Shown here one piece after another: positions 1 through 11,502 of a DNA stretch of 64,000 nucleotides. The notes below the pieces were generated by a model. That model was not told the origin of the DNA. It was given only the letters and a program-made list of their open reading frames with translations, and made no database searches. A program made the translations under genes and the position numbers. Position 1 is the first letter of the stretch. Each line of letters starts with the position of its first letter. Source of the stretch: Magicicada septendecula (lineage: Eukaryota; Arthropoda; Insecta; Hemiptera; Cicadidae); NCBI GenBank assembly GCA_034769895.1, contig CM068372.1, forward strand, positions 380,503,910-380,567,909, read 5' to 3'.

Positions 1-3000
1 CACTCGTCAACGGATAATAATGAACTGTTCTCCTTTCCTTCGTCTCCTGAAAATCTTAGCCAATTTAATATATATTATAAATTGTTTCAAATTATCTTAG
101 CTTCCGATACGTTTTATTTGAATACATTATACTCGGAAAATAATTTCGTTATTAATTAACTGTACGAAATACTAAATACATATTGGATTTCTTTATTCTA
201 TTCTGCTTATTTTGATGCTAATTAATATAGTTTTACAAAATTTTCATTAAAAAATTTATATTTCTTACATTTTGGAAAGTAGGCTTAATATTGTATTTCC
301 TGTTCTCTAAGCAAATAATAGCCATTTTCTCTGATATAATTATTATTCCATTAAATCTGAAATTGATATAATTGTCTATTCTTACTTAATTTCTTGCAAT
401 TTAGTTTATTAATGATTGTTTTTAAATATAATTCATTTATCTATGACTCCTCCTCTGATAATGTCAGTTAGTCCGTTCCATTTTTATTTATAATTTTACA
501 TATCTGCTGACCATATCTTTATAAAGTATTATTTACATGGTATTACTATATGTTGGGTTTATCTTACATAAATATTATCAGTTTAACTGGTTTTATAGTA
601 CTAGATTTGTTAATTATTCTGTAGTCTAAATTCATTATATGGCCTAGATTTGATCTGTGGCTATTTGCAAAATGTTTACTAATATAGTTAGTTTGTACCC
701 TTTTCTGACTTTCTATTCTTATATAATTTATTAACAATTTGTTCCTTGACTTTTATAACATTGAAAATTGATTTTACAATTAAAATATAACACTTATTTA
801 CTCTTAAAATTGGTACTTTGAATAATACCTTTTATGTGTACTGATTACACCTAGTAACATAATAAAAACATTTTATAATACAGGAATGGTATCTAAATTT
901 AGATATTGCATTACTAATTTAAAATAACAAAAAAATAATATTTTAGAACTATAATACTGCTTAATAATAAATCTTATTTATCTAGTTAACATATGAAAAT
1001 AGGAACATAACATATTGGTTCCATTAAATGGTTGACACTTTCTTAAACTATTTATTTACAGTCTGCTTTGTACTTCCCAATTTTAAGGATGTATTCCCCG
1101 TCACTTTACGTATAACACAAGCTCGCTGTTTATATTATTCATTCTATGGAATGTTCTTATAAACAGTGGCATTTTATTAGAAATATTATTCATTAATCTT
1201 TCACCATATTACTTAAGTAACCATTATGATGACACTGATCAAAACATTTAAAGTTATTTACTGACATGGTAACTCATGTACCTTTTCAAAGTTTATTGAT
1301 TACAATTTAATAACTTGCACTTGTCCATGGTTATTTATTGATATCATCACTAGTCCTTTTCTAGTTTTACAACATGAAATATTTAACCATGGGGGGACTG
1401 TGAAGGTTTGTCTATATAAACTACACAATAACTTTTTTGGGTGCACTGTTACATAATGCTCTAAACACTTTTGGTTTTTATCAGTTTTACATTTTTATAT
1501 GGTTTTTTGGGGTGTTATACTTTCTCTTGGGACATTCATTTATTTTTGGGGGTTTTTTGGTTTGCTCCCTATGGGGTTTCTATTTGGTATTGGTCATTTC
1601 ACTTCCTTTATTCTAGTGGATCTTTACTGGTTTCTTATTCTTCAGTATATTGGTTCCTTCTATATTTCTTCTTTCTTCCTTCTTCGTTCTTCAGTACCAT
1701 TTCGCTGTATATTCCTTTGTTTACTATGGTCTGTTTTCTTTGTCAGTTCATTTGGTCTGGGTATCTTCATTGCCTGCTTCTATCCTACCTGGGTAATATT
1801 GTTATTCAAATTTTATTTTCCTGGGTTTTTAATTTGTAGTATAATTATATTATTTGCAGATTTTTTCTTTATGTTTACTTTTCTTGTGATTATAATAATT
1901 TATAGTGCTTTTTAATTGATTCTCATTTGGATATTCCATATATTTGAGTTTTATTAATGATCATTTAGTAATTGATTTATGTGGATTATCTCCCATGCTA
2001 CAGATTGCTCTCTTCCAGAAGTGATTAGTTCAGATCATACTTGGTTTGTCTGAAATAATTGCTTATAATATTTTATTATAAATTAAATTTCTTTACTTCC
2101 TTCACATTTCTAAAATTTTTTCTTCTTTATTTTTGAGCTTATCTATATTTCATTATTAACTGGATATTTCTTGATAGTAATAGTCATCTGAGGTTCGTTA
2201 TTTTTTATTTTCCATTTTCTTCTTAACTTGGTTCTTTATCCTTGGGATATTTTAGGTACATTCAAATTATTACAACAGAGTCTGTATCTGGAGGTAGGAC
2301 AATTTTATTAAATTAAAACATTAAAATTTACTATTGTCTTATTACTTTATAATATAAAATTGTTTATTAATGAATTGTCTTTCAATAAATGAGTCTATTG
2401 GTTTCTTTTACAAATATGTTACTTGTGCGTTGAATTCCAACTGTTTGCGTAGACTCCCGACGCTCCGCACGCTGCTCGTACTCTGTGCGTTGCTCGACGA
2501 CTACTACGCTGAAATATCTACGTCGCGGCTTACACACGCACTGCGATATGAAACTGTTACTGTTTATAACTTGATTCACTTAACCTGAGGGATCAAAACT
2601 GGATAAAAATAGATCGTGTATTAAGCTTACACAAATTCCGGCTTCTTGAAGTGTTCTCGCGTTAACTCACAGACTATCTCGGTAGACAATCTGCTCTAGT
2701 CCGGAAAATCTTCCACTTTACGCGAAAAAGCACTAGAGTAATGATCTATTTAAAATTATCTCAGTTTTATACAGTGGCAATGGTTACGAAGAACTCGAAC
2801 CGTGAACCAACTCCTAAGTCTTAACGAAATCGACTTGTCTTTTCACGAAAATCTCGTGACAGCGAGTACGTCGTTCTATGACGAGACTTCAGAAGAAATT
2901 GAGCGATGTGCTTTCTTCAAAGCACCGACTCTGCATTTAGATCTTATGATTGGTGGAAAGTCTATCAACGTCAGAGATGGTCACTGTGATATCCAGTCTT

Positions 3001-3690
3001 CACGTTAAAACTCTGTCAAATTCTGCAAAGGCCTGTCTATATTTAATTTACAAATTTTATTACTTTCTTGGAGATAACGAAAATCAAAGAAGACTGATTT
3101 CATTAAAAAAAAACATATAAAAATTATAGTTGTGGAGAATTGAGTAAATGGAAAATGTAGCTTATAACCATGAGAATACACTCCCCAAGTTTCAGAACGA
3201 AATGTTAATTTTCAACGAAGTTATTAAATAAAATGTAAATCACCCGCGCACACCCGCGCACTTACACAAAAATATTTTACATGACATAAAATAGTATAAA
3301 ATTGTGAACATGTTGTCATAACGTACTTCTTTAAACATAGCTTGGTTCAAAACTTATAACTACTTTACAAAGAAAGAACAAAATCAATTTAAAACATGTC
3401 TATGGCCGTCAGAAAATGTGTGATAACCTTAGTATCCCTATTATATGAACTTCATATCCTGTGTTTTGTTGCAATATATATATATTACGACTGACATAGT
3501 CCTAGTGGAGGATTTTCCTGATAATCTTGTTGTTTATCTAAATTTTAAAAATTGTTGTTCCAGTTTCGACTTTGTTGGATAAAAAACAGTTGTCAGGCAA
3601 ATATTGTTGATCTTAATAACAATGTGTCAGAAATATGCATTTTGTAAGACGCCAATAAGACAGTTTTCTTCGATTATACAATAATTAACC
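1..3690. other. AT-rich DNA, no recognised gene
   Basis: Strongly AT-rich sequence, T-rich on the plus strand over roughly 1470-1920, where two overlapping hydrophobic frames (122 and 138 residues) arise from T-runs and look like chance. Its composition resembles the long LTRs at 48.8-57.4 kb, but I could not align it convincingly to them. A short GC-richer patch lies at 2430-2560. The frame at 2802-3008 has no recognisable domain and begins with GTG. I see no gene, RNA or clear repeat here. Confidence 0.5.
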
Positions 3691-3699
3691 ACACACATA

Positions 3700-3995
3700 C
3701 AACGAGAAGAACAGAATGTTGTTACAAAGAAGAATTTCTCGTCTTAACCGATGAAATATAACGATTATTATCGGCCGACAACAATGCGTGATCTGATCGC
3801 ATCACTTAACACGGTGTTCTGCAGAAAGAAAACTATTTATCAAATTCAACAAATAACGAACAAACTTTGTAACGTTTAATCCAAAATTGGCTCTGTCGTA
3901 ATTTTTGTGTGTTAAAGTTTATATTATTAATGTTCCCACTTCTCTACCTTCTACCACTGGGCTTGAACTCTTCTCCACAGTACTACAGTACTTCT
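3700..3995 (+). repeat. Fragment of dispersed repeat U (copy U0)
   Basis: About 300 bases that align with 6985-7240, 12820-13060, 15040-15280 and 17260-17500. Shared landmarks are a CGGCCGACAA palindromic core, TGATCTGATCGCAT, CAAATAACGAACAAAC and TTATATTATTAATGTTCCC. This copy is more diverged than the others and lies just upstream of LINE-A. It is non-coding and its element class is unknown. Confidence 0.75.
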
Positions 3996-4143
3996 CTCCA
4001 CCTCACAGTACTCATTTCTTTCTTTTTTTGTTGTCACCATTCTCGGACACAGCAGCGTGGCGTCCATGTAACCGCTGTTGCCGCCGTCAACAGTACTGGA
4101 AATAAGAGAAAATAATATTAATTATATCTCACAATAAATTCTT

Positions 4144-6570
4144 TCTGGTTTGAGAGTGCGGGATGTGAGAGTGCACAGGGGAGCTGAATGTGGGTCAGAT
4201 CACAGATTGGCCGTTGCTAAACTGTATATTCCCTTCATAAGAGCTCATGTAGAAAGAGCAGAAAATGTTGGCCCGAAAATTGAAGACGCAAAATATAATT
4301 TGAAGAGCTTTCAGCACGATAGTACAACAATGCTGTATTCGTGGAGGTTAGAACAAAAGTTAATGACAGCAACCAGATCCACTTTAGAAGAATACAAGCA
4401 TATAAAGAAATGTATTAGAGAAGCGGCTGAGGAACTCTAGGAAGACAGGATCGGAAATCAAATAAACCATTCTGGTGGGATAGTAAAATAGAAGATAAAA
4501 TCAAAAAGAAAAAGGAAACATATTTGAAACTACTACAAACTAAAGATGAAGTGACTAAAGAAGAATATAAAAGAATAAATAGAGAAGTTAAACAACAAGT
4601 AGTGAAGAAGAAAAATAATGCTTGGGAGAAAAGATGTGAATGCATAGATAATCAGCTGGGAGGTACACAAAGCTCAGAAGCTTGGAAGACAATTAAAGCC
4701 ATTAAAACTACAAACCGGACACAGATATTTTTGAACGACATACCTGAAACAAAATGGATACAACACTTTATGGAGCTATTGGTTGAAACAAGGAATAAAT
4801 TCATTCTTAATGACCATGAAATAAAAGTATCTGGAGAAATTGCACTAAGTATTGAAGAAGTTCAAGAGGCAATAAAAGGTACAAAATTGAGGAAATCCCC
4901 AGGTCCGGGAGGAATGAACCCAGAATTAGTTAGATATGGGCCCCCCAAGCTGTTTGAAATGCTCAGAAAATTATTCGAAAGATGCCTAAATGGAGAAGAA
5001 GTGCCAGTAGAGTGGCGAACATCGTATATCTCACCAGTCCATAAGAAGGGTTCAAAGTTGGACCCTAGAAATTACAGAGGAATTGCTGTGATCCCGACCG
5101 TCGGGAGAAAATATTCAAGGATTTTGAAAAACTTAATTGAAGAAGACATCAAGACCAAGCAGCCGAAGAACAATCAGGTTTCAGAGCGGGGCGATCCACG
5201 GTAGACAACATCTTTACAATCAAAATAGCATTTGAAAAGAGAGTACAGCATAATAGAGAAACGCATATAGCTTTAATAGATTTAGAAAAGGCAAACGATA
5301 GCGTCCCAATCTCACAGTTATGGAAGGAGATGGAGCATTTGAACATAAATGCAAATTTGATTGCAGCCACCAGAAGATACTATCAACAAAATATCACCAG
5401 TGTCAAACTGGGAAACAAACTCACTTTCCCATTCGAAACTACAAAAGGCGTAAGACAAGGATGCTGCTTGTCCCCTACCCTCTTTAAAATATACTTAGAC
5501 AGATCTCTAGTAAGATGGACAAAGAAGTGTAAAACCATGGGGCTGAGAGTAGGAGATGACAATCTGTTCACTCTATATTTTGCCGATGACCAAATTGTGG
5601 TAGCAGAGGATGACGAAGACCTCGAGCATTTGGTCAGAAAATTAAAAGAGGAATATGACGCAGCTGGTTTGACGATGAACATGGCAAAATGTGAGTACCT
5701 GATAGTGGGCAACGAAGAAGTTAAGGACTTAAAATTGGATGTGGACAGGATAAGAGGTGTTGAAAAAAGTAAATAAAAAAAGTAAATACTTTGGCGTTAT
5801 TTTCAACAAACAGGGAAGCAGCAAAGATGAAATTCAAGAACGTGTTAACAAGGGGCGAACCGTTATAAGAACGCTGAATTCGCTTCTGTGGGAAAGAAAT
5901 ATAACCAGAAATACAAAGAAACATATATATATATATAATAGCATGGTGCGAAGTGTAATCCCTTATGGAGCAGAAGTTTCGAACGTTTCAAACGTAAATA
6001 AGAAAAAACTGATGGCAGCGGAAATGGACTTCTTCAGGAGGAGTTGTAGAAGATCAAAATTAGACAGGGTTAGAAATGAGACTATTAGAGCCGAGATGAA
6101 TATTGACAGGACAATAATAGATGAAATAGAAAGGAGACAATTGACTTGGTTTGGGCATGTGAAGAGATTGGAAGATGACAGATGGCCCCGCAAAATATTG
6201 GACTTGATACCACCGGTGAGGAGGAAAAGAGGACGTCCACGGAGGAGTTGGCGAGATGACGTAGCGGAACCAATAGTTGCAAGAAATTTAGAAGAACTTA
6301 CATGCTACGATAGGTTACAATGGAAGTTGGGGACGGAGAAACGGCGACAGCTGTAAAGATCCGTTATATATATATAATAAATACTTTAGTTATTGAATAA
6401 ATTTAAATACAATATTAGTTGAGAAACTTGTAGAAAAACGTAGCATTGCTTTCGAACTGCTGCGCACTTGCACCGTCTTGTGTTGCTGCCTCAGACATCA
6501 GCAGTGTTTTACTGCGTACGGTCGTTGATCTAGTACTAGTTGTTACTGTAAAATCTGAGGAGGGGGGATA
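4144..6570 (+). pseudogene. LINE-A: broken non-LTR retrotransposon (endonuclease end, RT, C-terminal tail)
   Basis: The original protein would copy its own RNA into genomic DNA. The 5' end keeps only the last part of an APE-type endonuclease (GAECGSDHRLAVAKL near 4180-4230). An RT domain follows: KSPGPGGMNPELV near 4890, HKKGSKLDPRNYRG near 5040, motif A DLEKANDSVP near 5285 (usually AFDS), QGCCLSP near 5457, and catalytic YFADDQ near 5580. The C-terminus carries LTWFGHVKRLEDDRWP and a basic RKRGRPRRSW stretch, ending at 6356. Breaks visible: a TAG at 4438, a frameshift between 4440 and 4524, another near 5200, and another near 5757-5775. The 3' UTR has ATATATATAATAAATAC and AATAAA near 6398, and similarity to a second tail copy continues to about 6566. 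The clade looks RTE- or Jockey-like but is not decided. Most of the endonuclease is missing, so this copy is dead. Confidence 0.93.
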
Positions 6571-6576
6571 CTCCTG

Positions 6577-6690
6577 GTCCGAGGAAGCGCTTGAGTGACC
6601 AGCTCTAATCTTTGCCTATTTGAGACCGGAACAAATCATCCTTGGTTTAATCCTTGAAGATGATGATAATGATGGTGGTGGTGACTAATA
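6577..6690 (+). repeat. LINE-B 3' end fragment
   Basis: Starts at GTCCGAGGAAGCGCTTGAG, the last codons of LINE-B, and runs through its tail GAAGATGATGATAATG. The same stretch is at 12395, 14616 and 16838, and in diverged form at 40730-40815. It abuts the LINE-A 3' sequence directly, so this is a recombination or insertion junction. Confidence 0.85.
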
Positions 6691-7904
6691 CATGTAAATA
6701 AATTAAAAATACTCTATCGACCAGTGATAAAGGGACAATAAAAATAATAATAACAATATAATGTGGAGACTTGTTGTTATTATTATTTTGTCTTGCTTGT
6801 TATCGCAACTCCGATACCTTAGAGGTTTACTGTCGTCTTTTTATCTATTGAAAAACCAATTATGAAGTAAACAACTCTCCCTTAAATAAATATACATCAA
6901 AAACGTAATTGATAAAAATGATCGATTGGAAACCTGTTCTTCCGCTATAAATCTATTTGACACCCACTACGAGAAGACCGGAACGTTTTACAACAAGATT
7001 TTCTCATATGAAACGATAAAATACAACAACGATTGTCGGCCGACAACAATGCTTGATCTGATCGCATGACGTAACAAAGGAAAAACAATTTATCAAATTC
7101 AACAAATAACGAACAAACTTTTCAAACAGTTTGTAACCTTTAATCCAAACCTGGCGCTGTCATTGTTATTTTTTTGTGAGTTAAAATTTATATTATTAAT
7201 GTTCCCTCTTTCTGCACTCGACTCAAACTCTTTCCTCCAGTAAATACTTTCAAAAATGTTCTTTCCATTATTTTCTTTTAGTTCAGTTTACTGCTTGAGA
7301 AACAAGTGTAAACTTACCATCATCACCACAAATTTGTTTAAATAATTTCTAATGTTTTTCAATTTTCAATGTTCATGCCGCTTTTTCCGTTCGATAAAAC
7401 ATCAGTAAGTTGTTTTGATTAAGATAAAAATACTATGTCAGAAATGCTGACAAATGATGGTTTTTAATGTACACATGTAGTACTGTAATTAGTAGAAGTT
7501 GAAATTACGTGACCAAAGTATCTGGAATAATTTATGCCGTCAATACTACAAACATATGACCACCTAAAACTGGTTAAAATGTGCCCTTATACAATGGTTA
7601 TTATACTAGGAATATGTGGTAAAGTATAAATATGGTTATTTATACAAGGAATAAATAACCGAAACCTATGTAGCGTAAAACAATAAATAACTATGGGTTT
7701 CTGTTCTTTGAATAAAAATAAGTGTAATTTATTTTTAGTAAATAGTTCCAAATTGAAATGTGTGTGCATAGATGTGTGTATTTGAAAAAAATTAAAAGAT
7801 TCCCACTGACGGAGTTCAGGTTGCTTTTCACTTCCGCCGTACATCAGGAAAATTATTGACCGTTACAAAACCTCCGGATCCTGTGTTTAATACAATAAAA
7901 TATT
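6690..7904 (+). repeat. Dispersed repeat U, copy U1
   Basis: About 1.2 kb, non-coding, closely similar to 12500-13735, 14720-15955 and 16940-18166. It starts GTGACTAATACATGTAAATA and ends in an AT-rich site (ACAATAAAATATT, 7892-7904), which is the left duplication flanking the hammerhead element that follows. The 85-residue minus-strand frame at 7587-7844 also exists in the other copies but has no recognised domain and probably reflects shared ancestry only. Confidence 0.85.
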
Positions 7905-7989
7905 TTTAGATCCATGCTTTTTGGTATCCAGGCCACTTATATGTATATAAATAGTAAAACAGTTTTACCTTTTTCTTTTCCGTCTGGTG

Positions 7990-8028
7990 GCCTTTATCCT
8001 TTACGAAACTCTACGCGTTTCGGGACAT
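7990..8028 (-). ncRNA. Truncated hammerhead ribozyme half
   Basis: On the minus strand this keeps the second half of stem II, GAAAC and the palindrome ACGCGT with flanking CTCTACGCGTTTCGGG (plus-strand order). The CUGAUGA part is replaced by the hairpin arm that begins near 8034. It cannot be catalytic by itself. Confidence 0.7.
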
Positions 8029-8033
8029 ACGAG

Positions 8034-8140
8034 TGCTGTGCTCATGTTGTTATAGGTCGCGCTAGAATACAAAACAAGGTCCATAGTGCGCGACCTATAA
8101 CAACATGAGCAAAGACTACAGTAATCCGTGGTGCGCACCA
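8034..8140. repeat. Hairpin (foldback) sequence, left-truncated copy
   Basis: 8041-8062 and 8088-8109 are perfect reverse complements (CTCATGTTGTTATAGGTCGCGC type arms), separated by about 25 bases containing AGAATACAAAACAAGG. The right side extends to GTGGTGCGCACC at 8139. The left side has lost the outer arm. Full 141 bp versions are at 14010 and 16232. Confidence 0.85.
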
Positions 8141-8271
8141 GCGATATCGCGTGTATTCTCACGTTTTGGGGGTTTTTATGTGTTTTTGTGTGTTTATATT
8201 TATATTTATTGTGATGTGTAAAGTTGTATAAAAAGTTGTTTTTAATATTTTAACTATTGACGAACTTCACT

Positions 8272-8330
8272 AAGGGATATTCCTGATGATGGAACATATG
8301 TCCCGAAACGCGTAGAGTTTCGTAAACAAT
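8272..8330 (+). ncRNA. Hammerhead ribozyme candidate H1 (ACGCGT type)
   Basis: CTGATGA at 8283-8289, stem II from GGAACAT and ATGTCCC (one A-C mismatch), GAAA at 8305-8308, and palindromic ACGCGT at 8308-8313 giving cleavage triplet GTA (8312-8314). A weak stem I forms from TATTC and GAGTT-type flanks. All invariant core bases are present. A self-complementary stem III predicts action as a dimer, as described for Penelope-like elements. Confidence 0.8.
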
Positions 8331-8390
8331 AAAGGCCACCAGACGGAAAAGAAAAAGGTAAAACTGTTTTACTATTTATATACAAAAAAT

Positions 8391-8967
8391 ATTATTTACA
8401 GTATCCGGTGCGAGTGTTGTGAATACGTAGGCGAATATTGTCGACCATTGCAGCTCCGTGTGAAGTGAATGTTCATGTATAGAGGTAACACTTCTCAACC
8501 ATGTTGGCTGAACATGTGTGGGACGTGGAACATAAACTTTTATGGCAGGAAGCAAAACATATATTCCTAAAAAAAGGAAATGGTTTAAACAAAAATTTAA
8601 GTAATTTGCTTTTATTGTTACAAATAAAAATCGCATTACTTAGGTCGGCAGCGAAAGCTCAACCATGTGGCTTCGTAAAGCACTTTAGTTGTTGGATGGG
8701 CCCTTAGCGGTTTGTGCGTAGGCGGTGTCTGTCGTCTACTTTTCACTTTTACTATAAAAAGGTTTGGACTTGTGTGTTTGTCGCAGCGTTTTGTTGACTC
8801 TGTTGGTGTCCAAGTGCTCGTACGTATTGTGGTTGTTTTTGTGAGCGTTGTGGGTTTTTCGATAGTATGTACGTAGGCATTTGCATTATTCTACCCTTTG
8901 ATTATATATTGTGTGAAGTTGTGTTATTATTATTTTGTTGACTGTCTATCATTTGTTGACAGAGAGA
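8391..8967 (+). repeat. Dispersed repeat V, copy V1
   Basis: About 575 bp nearly identical to 18164-18746. It opens ATTATTTACAGTATCCGG and ends TTGTTGACAGAG. It directly follows U in the uninterrupted copy (U4+V2), so U and V are parts of one older sequence. Short frames inside (8501-8707, 8898-9143) are not conserved in a coding manner. Confidence 0.85.
8753..8762 (+). promoter_or_regulatory. TATA-box-like site in V1
   Basis: TATAAAAAGG, conserved at 18534-18543 in V2. About 200 bases downstream is a pyrimidine-rich TTGTTGACAG that could act as a splice acceptor. A promoter function is inference. Confidence 0.4.
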
Positions 8968-9372
8968 TCCAGTCCCGTAAAATATTGGACTGGATACCAC
9001 CGGTGAGGAGGAAAAGAGGACGTCCACGGAGGAGTTGGCGAGATGACGTAGCGGAAGCAATCGTTGCAAGAAATTTAGAAGAACTTACATGCTACGATAG
9101 GTTAAAATGGAAGTTGGGGACGGAGAAACGGCGACAGCTGTAAAGATCCGTTATGTATATATAATAAATACTTTAGTAACTGAATAATTTGAAATCAGAA
9201 TAATTGGTAAGGGAACATGAAGAAAAGCGTGGCATTGCTTTCGAACTGCTGCGCACTTGCACCGTCTTGTGTTGCTGCCTCAGACATCAGCAGTGTTTTA
9301 CTGCGTACGATCGTTGATCTAGTACTAGTTGTTACTGTAAAATCTGAGGAGGGGGGACACTCCTGGGGAATC
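8968..9372 (+). pseudogene. LINE-A 3' end, second copy
   Basis: The sequence repeats 6185-6566: the end of the C-terminal domain (PPVRRKRGRPRRSWRDDVAE, 8995-9055), a stop after KRRQL at 9143, the tail TATATATAATAAATAC, and about 170 further bases up to GAGGAGGGGGGACACTCCTGG. Nothing upstream of the C-terminus is present. Because sequence beyond the 3' UTR is shared too, this looks like a segmental copy rather than an independent retrotransposition. Confidence 0.88.
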
Positions 9373-9983
9373 CAATGTGTTGCCGCTGTATAAACCGGCA
9401 AAACGCTCAGTTAGCTGCTATCGGAACTGATGTGTAGCAGATACTACGTACATATTTGTTTTTTTTTTCGATGAGTCATGTGTTTCTCTGTTTGTCTTTG
9501 TTATTTTTATTGTGTACAAGTATAATGAGATTCAGATCTCGTTGAACCGGGACCCTCTTCTTCTCCCAGCGAATGATAGAAAATGCTCTAAAAAGAACAC
9601 TTGGTACAAGAAAAATTCTATTAATTTTTATGTTAAGTTTTAGGTCTATCACTACCGGCAACAGGTGTTATGTACCCACGCTACGCTACTGGGCGGACAT
9701 AACACTGTTACGGCTACTTTTTCAATATCTAAGACATTTCTAGAATTAAATTTTTGGTAAACCTTTAACTCGGTGCGCTTAAACAGTTGCGAAGCATTAT
9801 TCTTTCATGTTATTTTTCATTCTTGGAAGAGGCTAAAATAGTATGCGAACATGTCGTATCTGATATACAAAAATCTGCGTTTTGTTTATGCTCGTAATAC
9901 AAATGAGCTTTCTTGTGTAAAATTCTTAAAAAATCAAGGTCGTTCTTGCAGGTACGTTTGAAGCTGTATTTCCCATACACGTC
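9373..9983. other. Unannotated DNA
   Basis: No gene seen. A small inverted repeat TGTTATGT/ACATAACA lies near 9666-9703 and may be chance. Confidence 0.5.
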
Positions 9984-10079
9984 GTCTTCTTCTTCTTCTT
10001 CTTCTTCTTCTTCTTCTTCTTCTTCTTCTTCTTCTTCTTCTTCTTCTTCTTCTTCTTTTTCTTCTCTTTCTTCTTCTTA
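9984..10079 (+). repeat. (TTC)n microsatellite
   Basis: About 24 pure TTC/CTT units, followed by an interrupted pyrimidine stretch to 10079. The serine- and lysine-rich frames across it are artefacts. Confidence 0.97.
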
Positions 10080-10223
10080 CAACAGTTCGTTGTGAAGCGA
10101 CGGTATGTGACACAGAGATAGTGTGTAAGCAAACTGTTGGCGCCTTGTCTCCCGTCTTTCCTAGCTAGACATATAAAAATCTACATTTAAGGGGTGTAAT
10201 TCATTCGATAGGGTCGGCGCAGC

Positions 10224-10835
10224 TCATCGCTCAAGAAATGCTGTCAACACGCAACAGGTGCATGCGAGTGGACTGCAGCTTTTGCCGGGAGTCGTGTGGG
10301 CTTTGCAGGTACAGTGACCGGGGCTACTGGAAAATAGATCCTTTAAACTGTCATTGTTTACCTTGTTATTTGAATTAGCAGTGTCTGTCATTCCAACTTT
10401 GTCGTGTTTACTTGTCATGTTCCGGCCATTCAGTGTTCCCGTTTTCGTTTTATAGTTAATGGTATATGCCTCAGTGAAGCATTTTAGTAATATAAAATAT
10501 TTCTCCATTACTAAATTCTGTTTGTATATTCATTAGTATATTGCTGTTCTTCTTTTTTAACTTAAACATTTTTAACTCTTCATATAACCTCCTTTTATTT
10601 AAATTATTTTCTACTTTTAATATTTCTACATTTTTAAGAGGGTTGGTGAATTTATGCCCTGTTTCCACTAAATGCCTAGCGTATAGTGAATTAGTGGTCC
10701 TATCTCCTTAGCCCCTTGTGTGTTCTCTAAACCTAACCTCAAATTACGTCCAGTTTCGCCAACGTACATCTTATTATATTCTTTACATTTGAATTTTTGT
10801 CATATTTTGCAAGGGTGAGATATGTGAATTCAGTC
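10224..10835 (-). pseudogene. Penelope-like element GIY-YIG endonuclease remnant
   Basis: On the minus strand, near 10740-10800, the sequence reads KCKEYNKMYVGETGRNLRL, the GIY-YIG active-site region typical of Penelope-like retroelements. After a stop it continues ETGHKFTNPLKNVEILKVEN (near 10610-10665) and a C-terminal stretch with NILMNIQTEFSNGEIFY. The domain would nick target DNA for the element's reverse transcriptase. Stops and a frame change make it dead, and no RT domain is found next to it. A hammerhead-like sequence in the same orientation lies about 600 bp upstream (11414-11470), which fits a Penelope pseudo-LTR. A motif around GTAAACACGACAAAGTTG appears on the minus strand at 10395-10415 and on the plus strand at 11107-11125, so the remnant sits between inverted copies. 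Confidence 0.78.
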
Positions 10836-11405
10836 AAGAGTGTTAGGTAAATAGAGTAAGCAGGGCGTGGCTTAATAAGGTAATAGAGGGAGAGACGAAG
10901 CTTTGTAGTAAGTAGCAGGGGCTTAACGGAGCTGACCCCATTGGGTAGTGACTAGTAGACTTGTTTACGAATTGACCAGCCGTGAAGGCGTGTTCACGGA
11001 TATGTATACGAGTTCAAGCGGGATATTTTGTTGTTGTAATTTAAGACTTGAAAATGGTGGGAACAGTGAAAGGCCTCGTCCGGGACATGCAAGTAGCAGT
11101 TCAGCAAGTAAACACGACAAAGTTGAGATGCTGTAAAGGCCCAATACTACAGACTCTTAGGCGGATAACGTGTACTGTTTTCAGCTACCAAGACAATGCG
11201 AAAATATCTTTGAAGTAAAAGCTTGCACGTAAAATTTAAGGTGCGAAAATAAAATTCTTCATAATTTTTCCAGGAATAACATGTCAGAGGTTATTAAGTG
11301 ACCAAGAAATTCGAAAATAGTAAGTAAGATAACTTCTTTAAACGATGCCTGTGATGGATCGTGCACATTTAAATTTGTATTTAACTGGCGGACTTTTTTC
11401 ATCAC
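10836..11405. other. Unannotated DNA beside the Penelope remnant
   Basis: No domain recognised. It contains the plus-strand copy of the GTAAACACGACAAAGTTG motif, and probably the decayed remainder of the Penelope-like element. Confidence 0.4.
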
Positions 11406-11413
11406 AGAAAAAT

Positions 11414-11470
11414 ATATAAATGCAACGTTTCGGCAGCCCAAGCAATCCGCAACGGTCTTCAGGGTAATTA
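11414..11470 (-). ncRNA. Hammerhead-like sequence (CUGAAGA type)
   Basis: On the minus strand: CTGAAGA (11456-11462), an imperfect stem II region, GCCGAAACGTTG with GAAA at 11428-11431 and cleavage triplet GTT. Downstream flanks (TTTCTGTGATGA) match those of the candidate at 18784. Stem II pairing is poor, so this is likely an ageing copy. Confidence 0.55.
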
Positions 11471-11502
11471 TGTATACTAATACATGTAGGAATCCTACAA
11501 AT

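Larger units (their letters stand above)
7905..8381 (+). mobile_element. Hammerhead-bearing palindromic element inserted in repeat U
   Basis: A 477 bp insertion between U1 and V1. It is flanked by ACAATAAAATATT (7892-7904) and ACAAAAAATATT (8382-8393). The unoccupied site is present at 18155-18166, where U and V are continuous. The outer parts are inverted relative to each other: 7944-8027 pairs with 8293-8381. The right half carries a hammerhead core, the left half only its 3' part, and a hairpin lies between them. Inverted partial dimers with a hammerhead in the pseudo-LTR are known for Penelope-like elements, and assignment to them is inference. Confidence 0.75.

Noticed and set aside
1471..1915. 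Two overlapping membrane-protein-like frames
   Set aside because: T-rich sequence gives Phe/Leu-rich frames by chance in two registers at once; no conserved motif and no second copy.
9666..9703. TGTTATGT...ACATAACA as ends of a tiny LTR or transposon
   Set aside because: Only 8 bp arms around 22 bases and no target duplication; may be chance.
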